Below, one piece after another: positions 1-5,923 of a stretch of 10,561 bases of DNA. The DNA is from JAXHNE01 sp038316995 (GTDB lineage Bacteria; Patescibacteriota; Saccharimonadia; Saccharimonadales; JAXHNE01). Location: the NCBI GenBank assembly GCA_038316995.1, contig JBBQAZ010000027.1, positions 1 through 10,561 on the forward strand, in the 5' to 3' direction. Under the pieces are notes generated by a model that was not told the origin of the DNA, did no database searches, and saw only the letters and a list, made by a program, of their open reading frames with translations. A program made the position numbers and the translations under genes. The number at the start of each line of letters is the position of its first letter. The first letter of the stretch is position 1.

Positions 1-648
1 ATTGCCAGACTCATTACTTCTAACCAGAAGTTCCTAAAAGATATTGAAGTGCTACGAAAAAAGCACAGTATAGCCCCTCCTTTTACATCATCTGACCCGA
101 ACTTTGACCCTAAAACTTATGACCCAAAAGATAACAAGCCAACTTCCTCTGATTGGTACTCTGAGTTTTACAACAATCCACAATTTGAAAATGACATCAA
201 AAAAATAGCAGATAGTATTAAGTTTGATGGCGACATGACTATGTTTGTTAGGGACTATGTATTGAATAGTGATGATGGACTTTTCTTTTTACCTCATTTT
301 CGTAAGCACGTTGATGCAAGTGTCCAAACCGATGAGAAAGGTAGAAAATACATAAATCTCAAACTCTACGGCCCAGTAGTCGCCAAAGATGTGGAAGCTG
401 TATGGGGCCCGATTGAAGATGAAGTCAACAAGCTCTACCCACTTTCGAGTAAAAAAGTGCCTGTTCAAAATAATAACGCCGACTTAGCTTGGCTCATTTA
501 CGACTTACGAGATGAAAAATTAAATAACAAGGAAATTGCCGAACTGCTCAACGAAAACATTAAAGATGAAAAAAATATTTTCACAGAAAATGGAGTTGGA
601 AAGAAAATCGATAGACTGGATGCACAGATAGACAAATCGTATCGTTAG
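1..648 (+). CDS. Hypothetical protein, 5' end off the window
   Basis: The frame is open to the left edge, so the first 16 visible codons (1-48) probably belong to the protein and the GTG at 49 is not needed as a start; at least 215 residues are visible. I do not recognise the family. The protein is hydrophilic, with no signal peptide or membrane span. A charged, Pro/Asp-rich linker comes first (visible residues about 25-55). A mixed alpha/beta middle follows, including WGPIEDEVNKLYP. The C-terminal 60 residues are helical; DLAWLIYDLRDEKLNNKEIAELLNE is cited here only as the stretch around visible residues 160-185 and resembles a helix-turn-helix ("nkeIAelLne"). Its position in the element and the DNA-binding-like tail suggest a regulatory or replication-linked role, which is inference. 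It is followed by 125 bases without a gene, holding the structured region at 707-757. Confidence 0.75.
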   Translation: MARLITSNQKFLKDIEVLRKKHSIAPPFTSSDPNFDPKTYDPKDNKPTSSDWYSEFYNNPQFENDIKKIADSIKFDGDMTMFVRDYVLNSDDGLFFLPHFRKHVDASVQTDEKGRKYINLKLYGPVVAKDVEAVWGPIEDEVNKLYPLSSKKVPVQNNNADLAWLIYDLRDEKLNNKEIAELLNENIKDEKNIFTENGVGKKIDRLDAQIDKSYR

Positions 649-691
649 CATCTGTCGTATTTTAGTTAACTGATGATTGATAGGGTTAAGA

Positions 692-705
692 TGACATAAA
701 TTGTC
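692..705 (+). promoter_or_regulatory. Possible extended -10 and small inverted repeat
   Basis: TGACATAAA (692-700) fits an extended -10 (TGn plus CATAAA, four of six to TATAAT). A start about seven bases on would fall at 707, the first base of the downstream hairpin. GACA (693-696) and TGTC (702-705) form a short inverted repeat that could be an operator half-site pair. No convincing -35 is visible, so this is weak. Confidence 0.25.
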
Positions 706-706
706 G

Positions 707-757
707 CTGTCAGCCCTATAACAATCCCCTCACTCTCGGGCTGACAGTGGGGGGATT
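707..757 (+). promoter_or_regulatory. Two competing GC-rich hairpins (attenuator-like or origin-like)
   Basis: Stem A pairs 707-716 with 738-747, ten perfect base pairs closing a 21-base loop. Stem B pairs 723-734 with 746-757, twelve contiguous pairs with one G-T wobble (730-750) and an 11-base loop. The arms interleave: the 3' arm of A lies mostly in the loop of B, and the two share bases 746-747. Full simultaneous folding would leave too few linking bases, so they look like alternative states. Stem B is followed by a T-rich but interrupted tract (ATTATTTCATT), 17 bases before the ATG at 774. This is the geometry of an antiterminator/terminator pair, or of a replication or transfer origin structure in single-stranded DNA. 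The pairings are read directly; the function is inference. Confidence 0.55.
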
Positions 758-773
758 ATTTCATTGGTATTTC

Positions 774-971
774 ATGTTAAATCAGCCCTCACCAATTCGT
801 ATAAGCAACACGGACATTAAGAAGTTCCGTAGTTTGTGGCTGGAAAAGTTTGGGGTTGAAATAGACAAGAAAGAGGCACGATTAAAACTACTACTTCTTA
901 CCAGACAGGTCGAGTTATCGTATAGAAAACATAGCTATGATGCGACCAGAGAGGTGCAAAACGATGAGTAG
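774..971 (+). CDS. Small hydrophilic protein of mobile-element type (65 aa)
   Basis: The 65-residue product has a short N-terminal tail and then an all-helical core with the pattern I-x2-T-D-I-K-K-F-R-x-L-W-x3-F-G-V-E-I-D, followed by K-x-E-A-x4-L-L-L-L. From memory, small proteins with a 'F-x3-(Y/W)-x3-F-G-x-x-I-x3-E-A' core are frequent in CPR and conjugative elements, with no assigned function; I cannot verify this here. I chose the ATG at 774. The frame can be read back to a GTG at 747, but that codon sits inside both hairpin 3' arms and has no SD. No good SD precedes 774 either; the G-run at 749-754 is 19 bases away, so the upstream structure may influence its translation. Its stop overlaps the next gene's start by eight bases, so the two are probably co-translated. 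Confidence 0.72.
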   Translation: MLNQPSPIRISNTDIKKFRSLWLEKFGVEIDKKEARLKLLLLTRQVELSYRKHSYDATREVQNDE

Positions 972-1401
972 GTATGACCAAGATTCCATTGCTCAGTTCG
1001 CAGGTAACAGCATTAGATACTTTCCTGCACTAGCCCACTGCCTAGGCTCTATAAATGCTGCTGTTATGCTTTCTCAGCTTATCTATTGGTGTGGAAAAGG
1101 CCACAGATATGATGGCTACATTTTCAAGACCGCAAAGGAGATGCAATACGAAACTGGCCTTACTAGACATCAACAAACCAGTGCTCGAAAAAAACTTATA
1201 GAACTAGGTTTAATTCATACAAAAGTGGCTGGCATTCCAGCTAAAGTACATTATGAGATTTACCTGTCAGAAATTACCTCAATGCTAACAAGTTGGCATA
1301 GAACAGCTCCAGTAGATGTTAAAAAAGCACTGTTTAAGAATGCCGAAAAGCGGAAAACTATTACAGAGACTACACATTACACTACCAGTAAACCACCTTA
1401 G
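964..1401 (+). CDS. Winged-helix protein, phage/plasmid replication-like
   Basis: The 145-residue protein has the pattern of helix-turn-helix proteins found in phage and plasmid replication modules (replisome-organiser or DnaD-like N-terminal domains). The features are YFPALAHCLGSINAAVMLSQ (residues about 20-39), LIYWCGKG, then the wing region with FKTAKEMQYETGLTRHQQTS and ARKKLIELGLI, and finally a G-IPAKVHYEI strand that would form the wing. It probably binds DNA in replication initiation or element control. The last 40 residues are basic and Ser/Thr-rich without a recognisable domain. I chose the ATG at 964 because GAGAGG (948-953) stands ten bases before it; the ATG at 937 has no SD. It overlaps the stop of the previous gene (ATGAGTAG), indicating translational coupling. 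A transcription regulator is an alternative reading. Confidence 0.75.
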   Translation: MSRYDQDSIAQFAGNSIRYFPALAHCLGSINAAVMLSQLIYWCGKGHRYDGYIFKTAKEMQYETGLTRHQQTSARKKLIELGLIHTKVAGIPAKVHYEIYLSEITSMLTSWHRTAPVDVKKALFKNAEKRKTITETTHYTTSKPP

Positions 1402-1470
1402 TAAACTACTATCAAAATCTTCCCCAGTATTCTGTTTAATCGATAATTTAACTAAGAGAATGGAGTGAAT

Positions 1471-1833
1471 ATGAAGTTTAATATAGAGGCCCTAAACATC
1501 AAAATAAAGACAACTATCGACAAGGCTTATAGAAGCTCGGTGTCGGACAGTGAATCTGGCAAATTAGATAAAGAAAGTTCTGTAATGGCTATTGGTGTTC
1601 GGACAGAACGATTTGAGCCTGAAATCGAATCGATAGTCACAAGTGTTCATGACTCAATCATTGGATACGAAAGCCAAAATGAATTGAGACAAAAGGTTTT
1701 GGTAATGCTAGGAGAACTGCTAACAGATGACCTACTGAGTAACATTATTTGTTCTTCAAGCGATGGAGAACTTAAAAGCTTCAAGTTTGTGTTAGGACAC
1801 GACTGTGTTCCTTATGTAGACCATTATGAGTAG
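1471..1833 (+). CDS. Hypothetical protein (120 aa)
   Basis: I do not recognise this family. The product is acidic, soluble and mostly alpha-helical, without a membrane span or signal peptide. A Ser-rich stretch (residues about 21-35) is followed by two amphipathic helices: E-x-E-S-I-V-T-S-V-H-D-S-I-I, then NELRQKVLVMLGELLTDDLL. The tail carries a CSSSDGELKSFKFVLGHDC segment that could be beta. The ATG at 1471 is chosen because GGAG (1462-1465) precedes it by five bases; the GTG at 1465 overlaps that SD and is unlikely. It follows the winged-helix gene after 69 bases and precedes the recombinase leader, whose -10 element begins about 11 bases after its stop. Coding appearance and SD support a real gene; the role is unknown. 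Confidence 0.7.
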   Translation: MKFNIEALNIKIKTTIDKAYRSSVSDSESGKLDKESSVMAIGVRTERFEPEIESIVTSVHDSIIGYESQNELRQKVLVMLGELLTDDLLSNIICSSSDGELKSFKFVLGHDCVPYVDHYE

Positions 1834-1843
1834 AAATGTTTAG

Positions 1844-1852
1844 TGATATAAT
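1844..1852 (+). promoter_or_regulatory. Extended -10 promoter for the recombinase leader
   Basis: TGATATAAT is a perfect extended -10 (TGn plus TATAAT at 1847-1852). The expected start, six to seven bases downstream, falls at about 1858-1859, which is exactly the first base of the 13-bp stem below. The -35 position (1824-1829, TTATGA) is poor, as is common with extended -10 promoters. The promoter sits just after the stop of the preceding gene, giving the recombinase its own transcript. Confidence 0.65.
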
Positions 1853-1858
1853 TTAACA

Positions 1859-1976
1859 GTTGACCCAGTTACTAGAAAGACCAGAGTATTTTTATGCACT
1901 TCTGCCTATTCAGGGGCGGTTCTGCCAGAAGGACTTTGGTCTAACTGGGTCAACAGGAACCGTCCCTTTTAGGTTC
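1859..1976 (+). promoter_or_regulatory. Structured 5' leader RNA of the recombinase gene
   Basis: The leader folds into a long rod. A perfect 13-bp stem pairs 1859-1871 with 1942-1954. An 8-bp stem pairs 1879-1886 with 1934-1941 (one G-U), and a 6-bp stem pairs 1899-1904 with 1926-1931. The apical loop contains 1913-1922 (GGGGCGGTTC), complementary to 1957-1966 (GAACCGTCCC, one G-U), which lies right after the rod and is followed by TTTT (1967-1970). GAACC (1957-1961) can instead pair locally with GGTTC (1972-1976), immediately before the SD at 1977-1982. So the sequence offers at least two exclusive pairings for 1957-1961, one of them terminator-like and one next to the SD. A regulatory leader is the simplest reading; a separate small RNA is also possible. 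I could not match it to a known riboswitch class. Confidence 0.6.
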
Positions 1977-1987
1977 AAGGAGTGATA

Positions 1988-3664
1988 ATGAAAAAGAAGT
2001 CAAAACTTAGATACATTGCATACGTTCGCAAATCCTCAGAAAGTAAGGAAAAGCAAGAACTATCGCATATTAGCCAGATAACTAACATCAAGCGTGATTT
2101 TGGTCATCTAAACATTGTTCGATGGATGGAAGCTGAAAGCAAGTCGGCATTTACACCTGGTCGCTCTATATTTAACGAAATGATAGAGGCCATCAAGAAT
2201 GATGAAGCCGATGGTATAGTTGCTTGGCATCCAAATCGACTGTCAAGAAACGAAATGGATAGTGCCGAGATTACGTACTTGCTCAGGGGTAAGCTTAAAG
2301 ACCTAAAGTTCTGCTCGTATACGTTTATTAACTCGCCTGAGGGTATTATGATGCTCCAAATGACTATGAACCAATCACAGTACGAGAGCACCAAGCAGGG
2401 TAAGGATGTCGTGCGTGGACTTGAGACAAAAGCAGAATCAGGTGAGAAGCCTGGACGTGTTCCGCCTGGTTATCAAAAAATACCAATCCTTGATGAAAAT
2501 GGTCAGTACATTCTTCATAAAAAAGAGAAGAAAATTAAAACCGAAACAGGCATTGACCCCGATAGGTGGGACGATATCAAGCGTATGTGGGACTATCTAC
2601 AGTCTGGCAAATATACACCTCACGAGATATGGAGAATTGCAATTGAGCAGATGAAGTTTACTATGCCAAAAACACCTAAAACTGGGGGCAAGCTAATGGG
2701 TAAAAGTGAACTATACCGTATTTTCAAGAATCCTTTTTATGCAGGTTATTTTGAGCATAAGGGTGTACTTCATAAGATTACTAGCAAAAGCTATAAACCT
2801 ATGGTTACTTGGGAGCAGTATACAACAGTTCAGCAGATTCTTGGTGAGCGTGGAAATCATCGTGTCGGCAAGTTTGATTACGCATTTAGCAGTATGATTC
2901 GCTGTGGTGAGTGTAATTGCCTTGTACAAGTACGCCATCGCACAAAATACATAAAAAGTGAGGATAAGTATAAGACGTATGTGTACTATTACTGCTCTCG
3001 CAAGAGCCTTGACCGTCCTTGCAACCAATCAAAGTACACGCTAGTAGAAGACATTGAAAAGAACATCGATGAGGAACTTGCAAAGTATACGATAATACCC
3101 GAGTTCAAAAACCTTGCAATAGATATTCTTCGTAAAAATAATCGACTTGAAGTTACTGAGCGAGGACGTCAATTCAAGAGTAGTGTTAAGCAACGTGAGA
3201 AATTACAGTCTAATCTCGACCAGTTACTGGACGACCTTTACGCAGGTGGTGTTGAGCGTAGTGAATACGAGCACCACAAGCACCGTTATCAGACTGAGAT
3301 TGAAAAACTAGACCAACTATTAAGCAAGAACAAAGAACGTGCAGAAGACTGGATGAACGTAAGTGAAAAGGCGTTCGACTTTGCTGCCAACGCAAGGCAC
3401 AACTTTGCCAACGGAGACACCCGAACCAAGCGGGACGTGCTAAAGACACTAGGTAAAAACCTAGTCCTAACAGATAACAGACTTCTAATTGAACCTAACG
3501 AATGGCTCATACCAATAGGCGAAAAGTACGCTGAATTGGAAAGGGGTTATTTCAAGGTACGAACCAACAAAAAAGCCACTTCTAAAGAGATAGAAGCGGC
3601 TCTTGTGCCAATTTACAATACTTGGAGGGTCCAGTGGGACTCGAACCCACGACACCCTGCTTAA
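1988..3664 (+). CDS. Large serine recombinase (site-specific integrase)
   Basis: Catalyses integration and excision of the element through a serine-linked double-strand break. The 558-residue protein shows the full large-serine-recombinase plan. The resolvase/invertase catalytic domain (about residues 8-150) has the nucleophile in YVRKS (Ser16) and the motif WHPNRLSRN (Asn83, Arg84, Arg87). The 'recombinase' DNA-binding domain (about 160-270) has GYQKIP and the typical NPFYAGYF. A zinc ribbon carries Cys306, Cys309, Cys336 and Cys345, and a coiled coil follows (about 380-450), ending in a helical tail. The ATG at 1988 is chosen because AAGGAG (1977-1982) precedes it by five bases; an in-frame GTG at 1982 overlaps the SD. 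Position 83 is Asn where many family members have Asp. Codons 546-558 and the stop lie antisense over the tRNA-Lys gene, so that tail is dictated by the tRNA sequence. Confidence 0.95.
   Translation: MKKKSKLRYIAYVRKSSESKEKQELSHISQITNIKRDFGHLNIVRWMEAESKSAFTPGRSIFNEMIEAIKNDEADGIVAWHPNRLSRNEMDSAEITYLLRGKLKDLKFCSYTFINSPEGIMMLQMTMNQSQYESTKQGKDVVRGLETKAESGEKPGRVPPGYQKIPILDENGQYILHKKEKKIKTETGIDPDRWDDIKRMWDYLQSGKYTPHEIWRIAIEQMKFTMPKTPKTGGKLMGKSELYRIFKNPFYAGYFEHKGVLHKITSKSYKPMVTWEQYTTVQQILGERGNHRVGKFDYAFSSMIRCGECNCLVQVRHRTKYIKSEDKYKTYVYYYCSRKSLDRPCNQSKYTLVEDIEKNIDEELAKYTIIPEFKNLAIDILRKNNRLEVTERGRQFKSSVKQREKLQSNLDQLLDDLYAGGVERSEYEHHKHRYQTEIEKLDQLLSKNKERAEDWMNVSEKAFDFAANARHNFANGDTRTKRDVLKTLGKNLVLTDNRLLIEPNEWLIPIGEKYAELERGYFKVRTNKKATSKEIEAALVPIYNTWRVQWDSNPRHPA
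3623..3660. other. Probable right attachment region at the tRNA 3' end
   Basis: The recombinase frame and the tRNA-Lys 3' half share this stretch. An element inserted here must restore a complete tRNA 3' end, so the crossover and the sequence identity between element and chromosome should lie here. The matching partial copy at the far left end of the element is outside the window, so the exact core cannot be named. Confidence 0.5.
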
Positions 3665-3699
3665 AAGGCAGGTGCTCTAACCGGCTGAGCTATGGACCC
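3623..3699 (-). tRNA. tRNA-Lys (anticodon UUU)
   Basis: A complete 77-base tRNA with encoded CCA. Reading the minus strand, the acceptor stem GGGTCCA pairs fully with TGGACCC. The D arm is GCTC/GAGC around AGCCGGTTA. The anticodon stem CCTGC/GCAGG closes the loop CTTTTAA with anticodon TTT. The variable loop is GTGTC, and the T arm GTGGG-TTCGAGT-CCCAC is standard. The discriminator base is T, whereas lysine tRNAs usually carry A or G; this base is at the element junction. An AT-rich TATATAT (3706-3712) shortly upstream may be the -10, but no clear -35 was found. The 3' half overlaps the recombinase frame in antisense, marking this gene as the integration target. Confidence 0.95.
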
Positions 3700-3934
3700 G
3701 TTTCGATATATAGTGTTTGGTTAACTAATTTGCCGATAAACAAGTTTTATAGGAAACTAGGAAATTAACTCCTTACATTATCGTTATTTTCTATGTTTTG
3801 TCAATCTTATTACTCTGATATTAAACCGCGGAAGACTCAAGCACTAAATCTATTCTGTTAATTAGTGCCACTACTTTTACATTTATTGCTGCCGGCGCTA
3901 TTGTTGGCAACAATTCAGATAAAAAATAAATAAC
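3700..3934. other. Intergenic, 235 bases, no gene seen
   Basis: This gap between the tRNA-Lys gene and the next chromosomal gene is AT-rich. It must hold the tRNA promoter. A 7-bp hairpin (3900-3906 with 3908-3914, or six pairs with a GGC loop) is present, but no T-run follows it on either strand. No protein gene with a usable start was found. Confidence 0.5.
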
Positions 3935-4429
3935 TTAGTGTTTCTTGTGCTTCTTTTTATGGCCACCGCTGTGACCCTTGTTCAAGAGCCATAGTGACAA
4001 CAATTGGAAGGCAACGACTATACCTATTATGAGCTCAATGGAGGCGTAAATCTTCTCACCGTGCTCGGTCTGTGTTACTTGCGTAAGAATATCGCTCGGG
4101 AGCGTCGGCAAGGCAAAAGCCGCTAGCACAACACCAGTAACCAGTAGTGGTATCCACATATAAAACAGTTTTGATTTTTCAATCGTGTTCTTTAGAAAAA
4201 GTGCAGTAAGAATAACTGGTAAAAGTAAAACGATTACTTCAGCATAATGAGTCAACCACTCTTTGTTACTAAAAGTCTTAATAACAATCTCTGCATCGTC
4301 TCCAAAGTAACGCGAAAGTAACTCTCCAGCCATGACTGCGAAAAATAAATACGATGAGTTTACTCGAAAAATAAATCCAAAAAACAACGGTATTCCAACC
4401 GCAATTCCCAGAATAATATAACCTATCAT
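3935..4429 (-). CDS. Multi-span membrane protein, unknown function (164 aa)
   Basis: I do not recognise this family. Hydrophobic segments at about residues 1-20, 25-40 (weaker), 62-82, 88-110 and 127-149 suggest four or five membrane spans. The C-terminal tail HSGGHKKKHKKH is His/Lys-rich and would be cytoplasmic by the positive-inside rule, or could bind metal or acidic lipids. The loop after span two carries acidic residues (FGDDAE). It is the last gene of the rimB-rimK-DUF192 run, 18 bases downstream of the DUF192 stop, so it is probably co-transcribed. No good SD is visible before the ATG, which may indicate translation after termination-reinitiation from the preceding gene. The link with its neighbours is positional only. 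Confidence 0.8.
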   Translation of the reverse strand: MIGYIILGIAVGIPLFFGFIFRVNSSYLFFAVMAGELLSRYFGDDAEIVIKTFSNKEWLTHYAEVIVLLLPVILTALFLKNTIEKSKLFYMWIPLLVTGVVLAAFALPTLPSDILTQVTQTEHGEKIYASIELIIGIVVAFQLLSLWLLNKGHSGGHKKKHKKH

Positions 4430-4447
4430 AAAGCAATCATATCAGAA

Positions 4448-4912
4448 CTAAAGCATATGCTCTATCTCAAGTAATGACCGGTCATTTAACTTGACTGTTT
4501 CTCCCCCTTTAATTTCAAGAACATAGAGAGCAGACCGTGGGGGACAAAAACTTTTTGGGTAACTTTCAGGATGGACTGATAAGACTTCATGAACCAATTC
4601 GTATGATTCATCAAACCAAAGAATATCAATAGAGAAATCAACATCTTTCATCCAAAAACAGTATTCACCAGACTGCTCAAAAACAAAAAGCATTCCCTCG
4701 TCAGGTGCAATATAATCCCTTCCTCCAAGACCTTTATTTCGCTTTTCATTTGTATCTGCAATCGCAACACTAAATTGTTTTTTGCCCAGAATTACGGAAC
4801 TTTTTTTATATTCTGTTTTGGGTGCGTCAACAGTGGGATTGTAGGCCGATAAGCCGAGTATTAACAGCAGGACTATTAAACAGAGCGATAATATGAATCT
4901 ACGCGCCGACAC
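4448..4912 (-). CDS. DUF192 family protein, membrane-anchored or secreted
   Basis: Belongs to DUF192 (PF02643), small beta-rich proteins of unknown biochemical role, often exported. Diagnostic features are K-x-G-L-G-G-R-D, DEGMLFVFEQSGEYCFWMKD, I-D-I-L-W-F-D, the closing YVLEIKGGE, and a Cys in the CPPRSALY loop. With the GTG at 4912 the protein is 154 residues and opens with a textbook signal or anchor: short basic n-region (SARR) and hydrophobic core (FILSLCLIVLLLILGLSAY). The frame also runs back to ATGs at 4951 and 4972, deep in rimK, giving up to 174 residues with a less signal-like start; none of the three has a clear SD. I prefer 4912, which overlaps the rimK stop by 14 bases and fits translational coupling. 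The start choice is uncertain; the family is not. Confidence 0.88.
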   Translation of the reverse strand: MSARRFILSLCLIVLLLILGLSAYNPTVDAPKTEYKKSSVILGKKQFSVAIADTNEKRNKGLGGRDYIAPDEGMLFVFEQSGEYCFWMKDVDFSIDILWFDESYELVHEVLSVHPESYPKSFCPPRSALYVLEIKGGETVKLNDRSLLEIEHML

Positions 4913-5813
4913 GGTCACGCTTGCGCTTGCCTCTAGCGTTTTGTTCAACATAATCAAGAATTTGCCCAGCAACGTTTCTACCGGTTACCTTCTCGATTGC
5001 AAATCCTGGGCTTGCATTCACCTCAAGCACCAATGGTCCTCGATCTGATCGCATCATATCAACACCACAAATTGGCAAACCTAAAGCTTTGGCTGCCTTG
5101 GTTGCAGTTTTACGCTCTTCTTGGGAAAGCTTAATGGTCTTGCCTTCACCCCCTTGGTGTAGGTTGGATCGAAAATCATCATCTAGGCTCTGTCGTTTCA
5201 TACTTGCAACCACTTTACCGCCGACTACAAAAGCACGGATATCCGTACCAGCGGATTCTTGAATAAATTCTTGTAATAAAATGTTCGTTCCGTCGTCGTC
5301 CATGACATAAAAAGCCTGAAGCACCGATTTTGCAGCTTTCTTTGTTTCGGCCAATACAACACCATTGCCGTGAGTTCCTCGTGCCAGCTTGATAATAATT
5401 GGCGTTCCGCCAAGATTTTCTATCAAATCATCCACGTTGGTTGTAACACCACGCGAAAAGACTGTTTTTGGAATACCCACGCCAACACGTGATAGCAGTT
5501 GCATGCTCCGTAGCTTGTCGCGTGAACGCACCAAAGCAATAGAGCTGGTTGTGGTGTAAACGCCTTGCATTTCAAACTGCCGGACAATTGAAGAACCATA
5601 ACGTGTGTAGCTACTAGCAATACGCGGAATAATAACGTCATAATCCTTTAAATCTTCACCCTGATAGCTCACTACAGGGTTACTTTTTTCTATAGTTGCA
5701 TAACACTGTGAATAATCAATAATGTGTACGTCATGGCCTCGCTCTAAAGCTTCTTCTTTTAGACGCTTAGTAGAGTAGTTCCCTGGTCCTTTAGACAATA
5801 TAGCTATCTTCAT
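4899..5813 (-). CDS. rimK: Ribosomal protein S6-L-glutamate ligase RimK
   Basis: ATP-grasp ligase that adds glutamate residues to the C-terminus of ribosomal protein S6 (the known E. coli function). At 304 residues it matches the usual length of about 300 and aligns over its whole length with the E. coli protein as I remember it. Matches include MKIAILS, CYATI/CYMNI, D-V-I-I-P-R-I, RQFEM (79-83), RSRDKLRSMQLLSR (96-109), KLARGTHGNGVVLAET (142-157), D-I-R-A-F-V-V-G, DFRSNLHQGG (213-222) and the metal-binding EVNASPG (264-270). The C-terminus ends in a basic tail (RGKRKRDR). SD AAAGGAG (5824-5830) stands ten bases before the ATG. The ATG overlaps the stop of a 34-codon ORF (ATGA), so its translation is probably coupled to that peptide. 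It follows rimB in the same run of genes. A ligase acting on another target in this lineage cannot be excluded. Confidence 0.93.
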   Translation of the reverse strand: MKIAILSKGPGNYSTKRLKEEALERGHDVHIIDYSQCYATIEKSNPVVSYQGEDLKDYDVIIPRIASSYTRYGSSIVRQFEMQGVYTTTSSIALVRSRDKLRSMQLLSRVGVGIPKTVFSRGVTTNVDDLIENLGGTPIIIKLARGTHGNGVVLAETKKAAKSVLQAFYVMDDDGTNILLQEFIQESAGTDIRAFVVGGKVVASMKRQSLDDDFRSNLHQGGEGKTIKLSQEERKTATKAAKALGLPICGVDMMRSDRGPLVLEVNASPGFAIEKVTGRNVAGQILDYVEQNARGKRKRDRVGA

Positions 5814-5914
5814 CCCGTCAGAACTCCTTTCATGCCAACAGGCAATTTAAATTCAGGCAGTGAATAACTAATTACAAATCTATTGTTTTTCTGATAAGTT
5901 CCTACCGGATTCAT
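5810..5914 (-). CDS. Small ORF (34 aa) between rimB and rimK
   Basis: A 34-codon ORF fills the gap between rimB and rimK. Its ATG (5914-5912) is preceded by AAGG at a seven-base spacing; this SD lies at the rimB stop codon. Its TGA (5812-5810) overlaps the rimK ATG as ATGA, and the rimK SD lies within its codons. The peptide begins MNPVGTYQKN and ends PVGMKGVLTG, with YSLPEFKLPVG between; it has no membrane span. I recognise no family. Codon positions look protein-like, and the exact fit at both ends argues for a translated leader or a true small protein. In Pseudomonas a small RimA is reported from a rimABK operon; whether this is analogous is untested. Confidence 0.55.
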   Translation of the reverse strand: MNPVGTYQKNNRFVISYSLPEFKLPVGMKGVLTG

Positions 5915-5923
5915 ATCGAAACC

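Larger units (their letters stand above)
1..3660 (+). mobile_element. Right-hand end of an integrative element inserted at tRNA-Lys
   Basis: All five genes from the left edge to the recombinase lie on the + strand, opposite to every chromosomal gene to the right. The last gene is a large serine recombinase whose frame ends inside a tRNA-Lys gene, in antisense, and the element lies on the 3' side of that tRNA. This is the standard layout of an element that uses a tRNA 3' end as its integration site. The cargo seen here is a winged-helix replication-like protein, a small conserved-looking protein and two hypothetical proteins; structural or conjugation genes, if any, are off the left edge. The right boundary is inferred to lie within the tRNA 3' half (about 3623-3660). 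The left end and the second tRNA fragment are not in the window. It could be a prophage, an integrative plasmid or a genomic island. Confidence 0.72.

Noticed and set aside
707..757. A simultaneous H-type pseudoknot of both stems
   Set aside because: With full stems, zero to three bases would have to span 8-10 base pairs. Alternative folding is more plausible than a stable pseudoknot.
747..773. GTG at 747 as start of the small element gene
   Set aside because: It lies inside both hairpin 3' arms, has no SD, and adds a Gly/Trp-rich stretch unlike the rest; the ATG at 774 is preferred.
1905..1970. T-box riboswitch before the recombinase gene
   Set aside because: CGTCCCTTTT after a GC stem resembles T-box terminators, but there is no GGGTGGNACCGCG-type T-box sequence, no stem I with the usual loops and no downstream amino-acid gene.
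3900..3914. Hairpin as terminator for the minus-strand operon or a + strand unit
   Set aside because: The short 6-7 bp stem is not followed by a T-run on either strand.
3825..3929. Short + strand frame with a membrane-like stretch (FTFIAAGAIVG)
   Set aside because: No ATG, GTG or TTG start in frame and no SD. It could be a gene remnant, but nothing supports a working gene.
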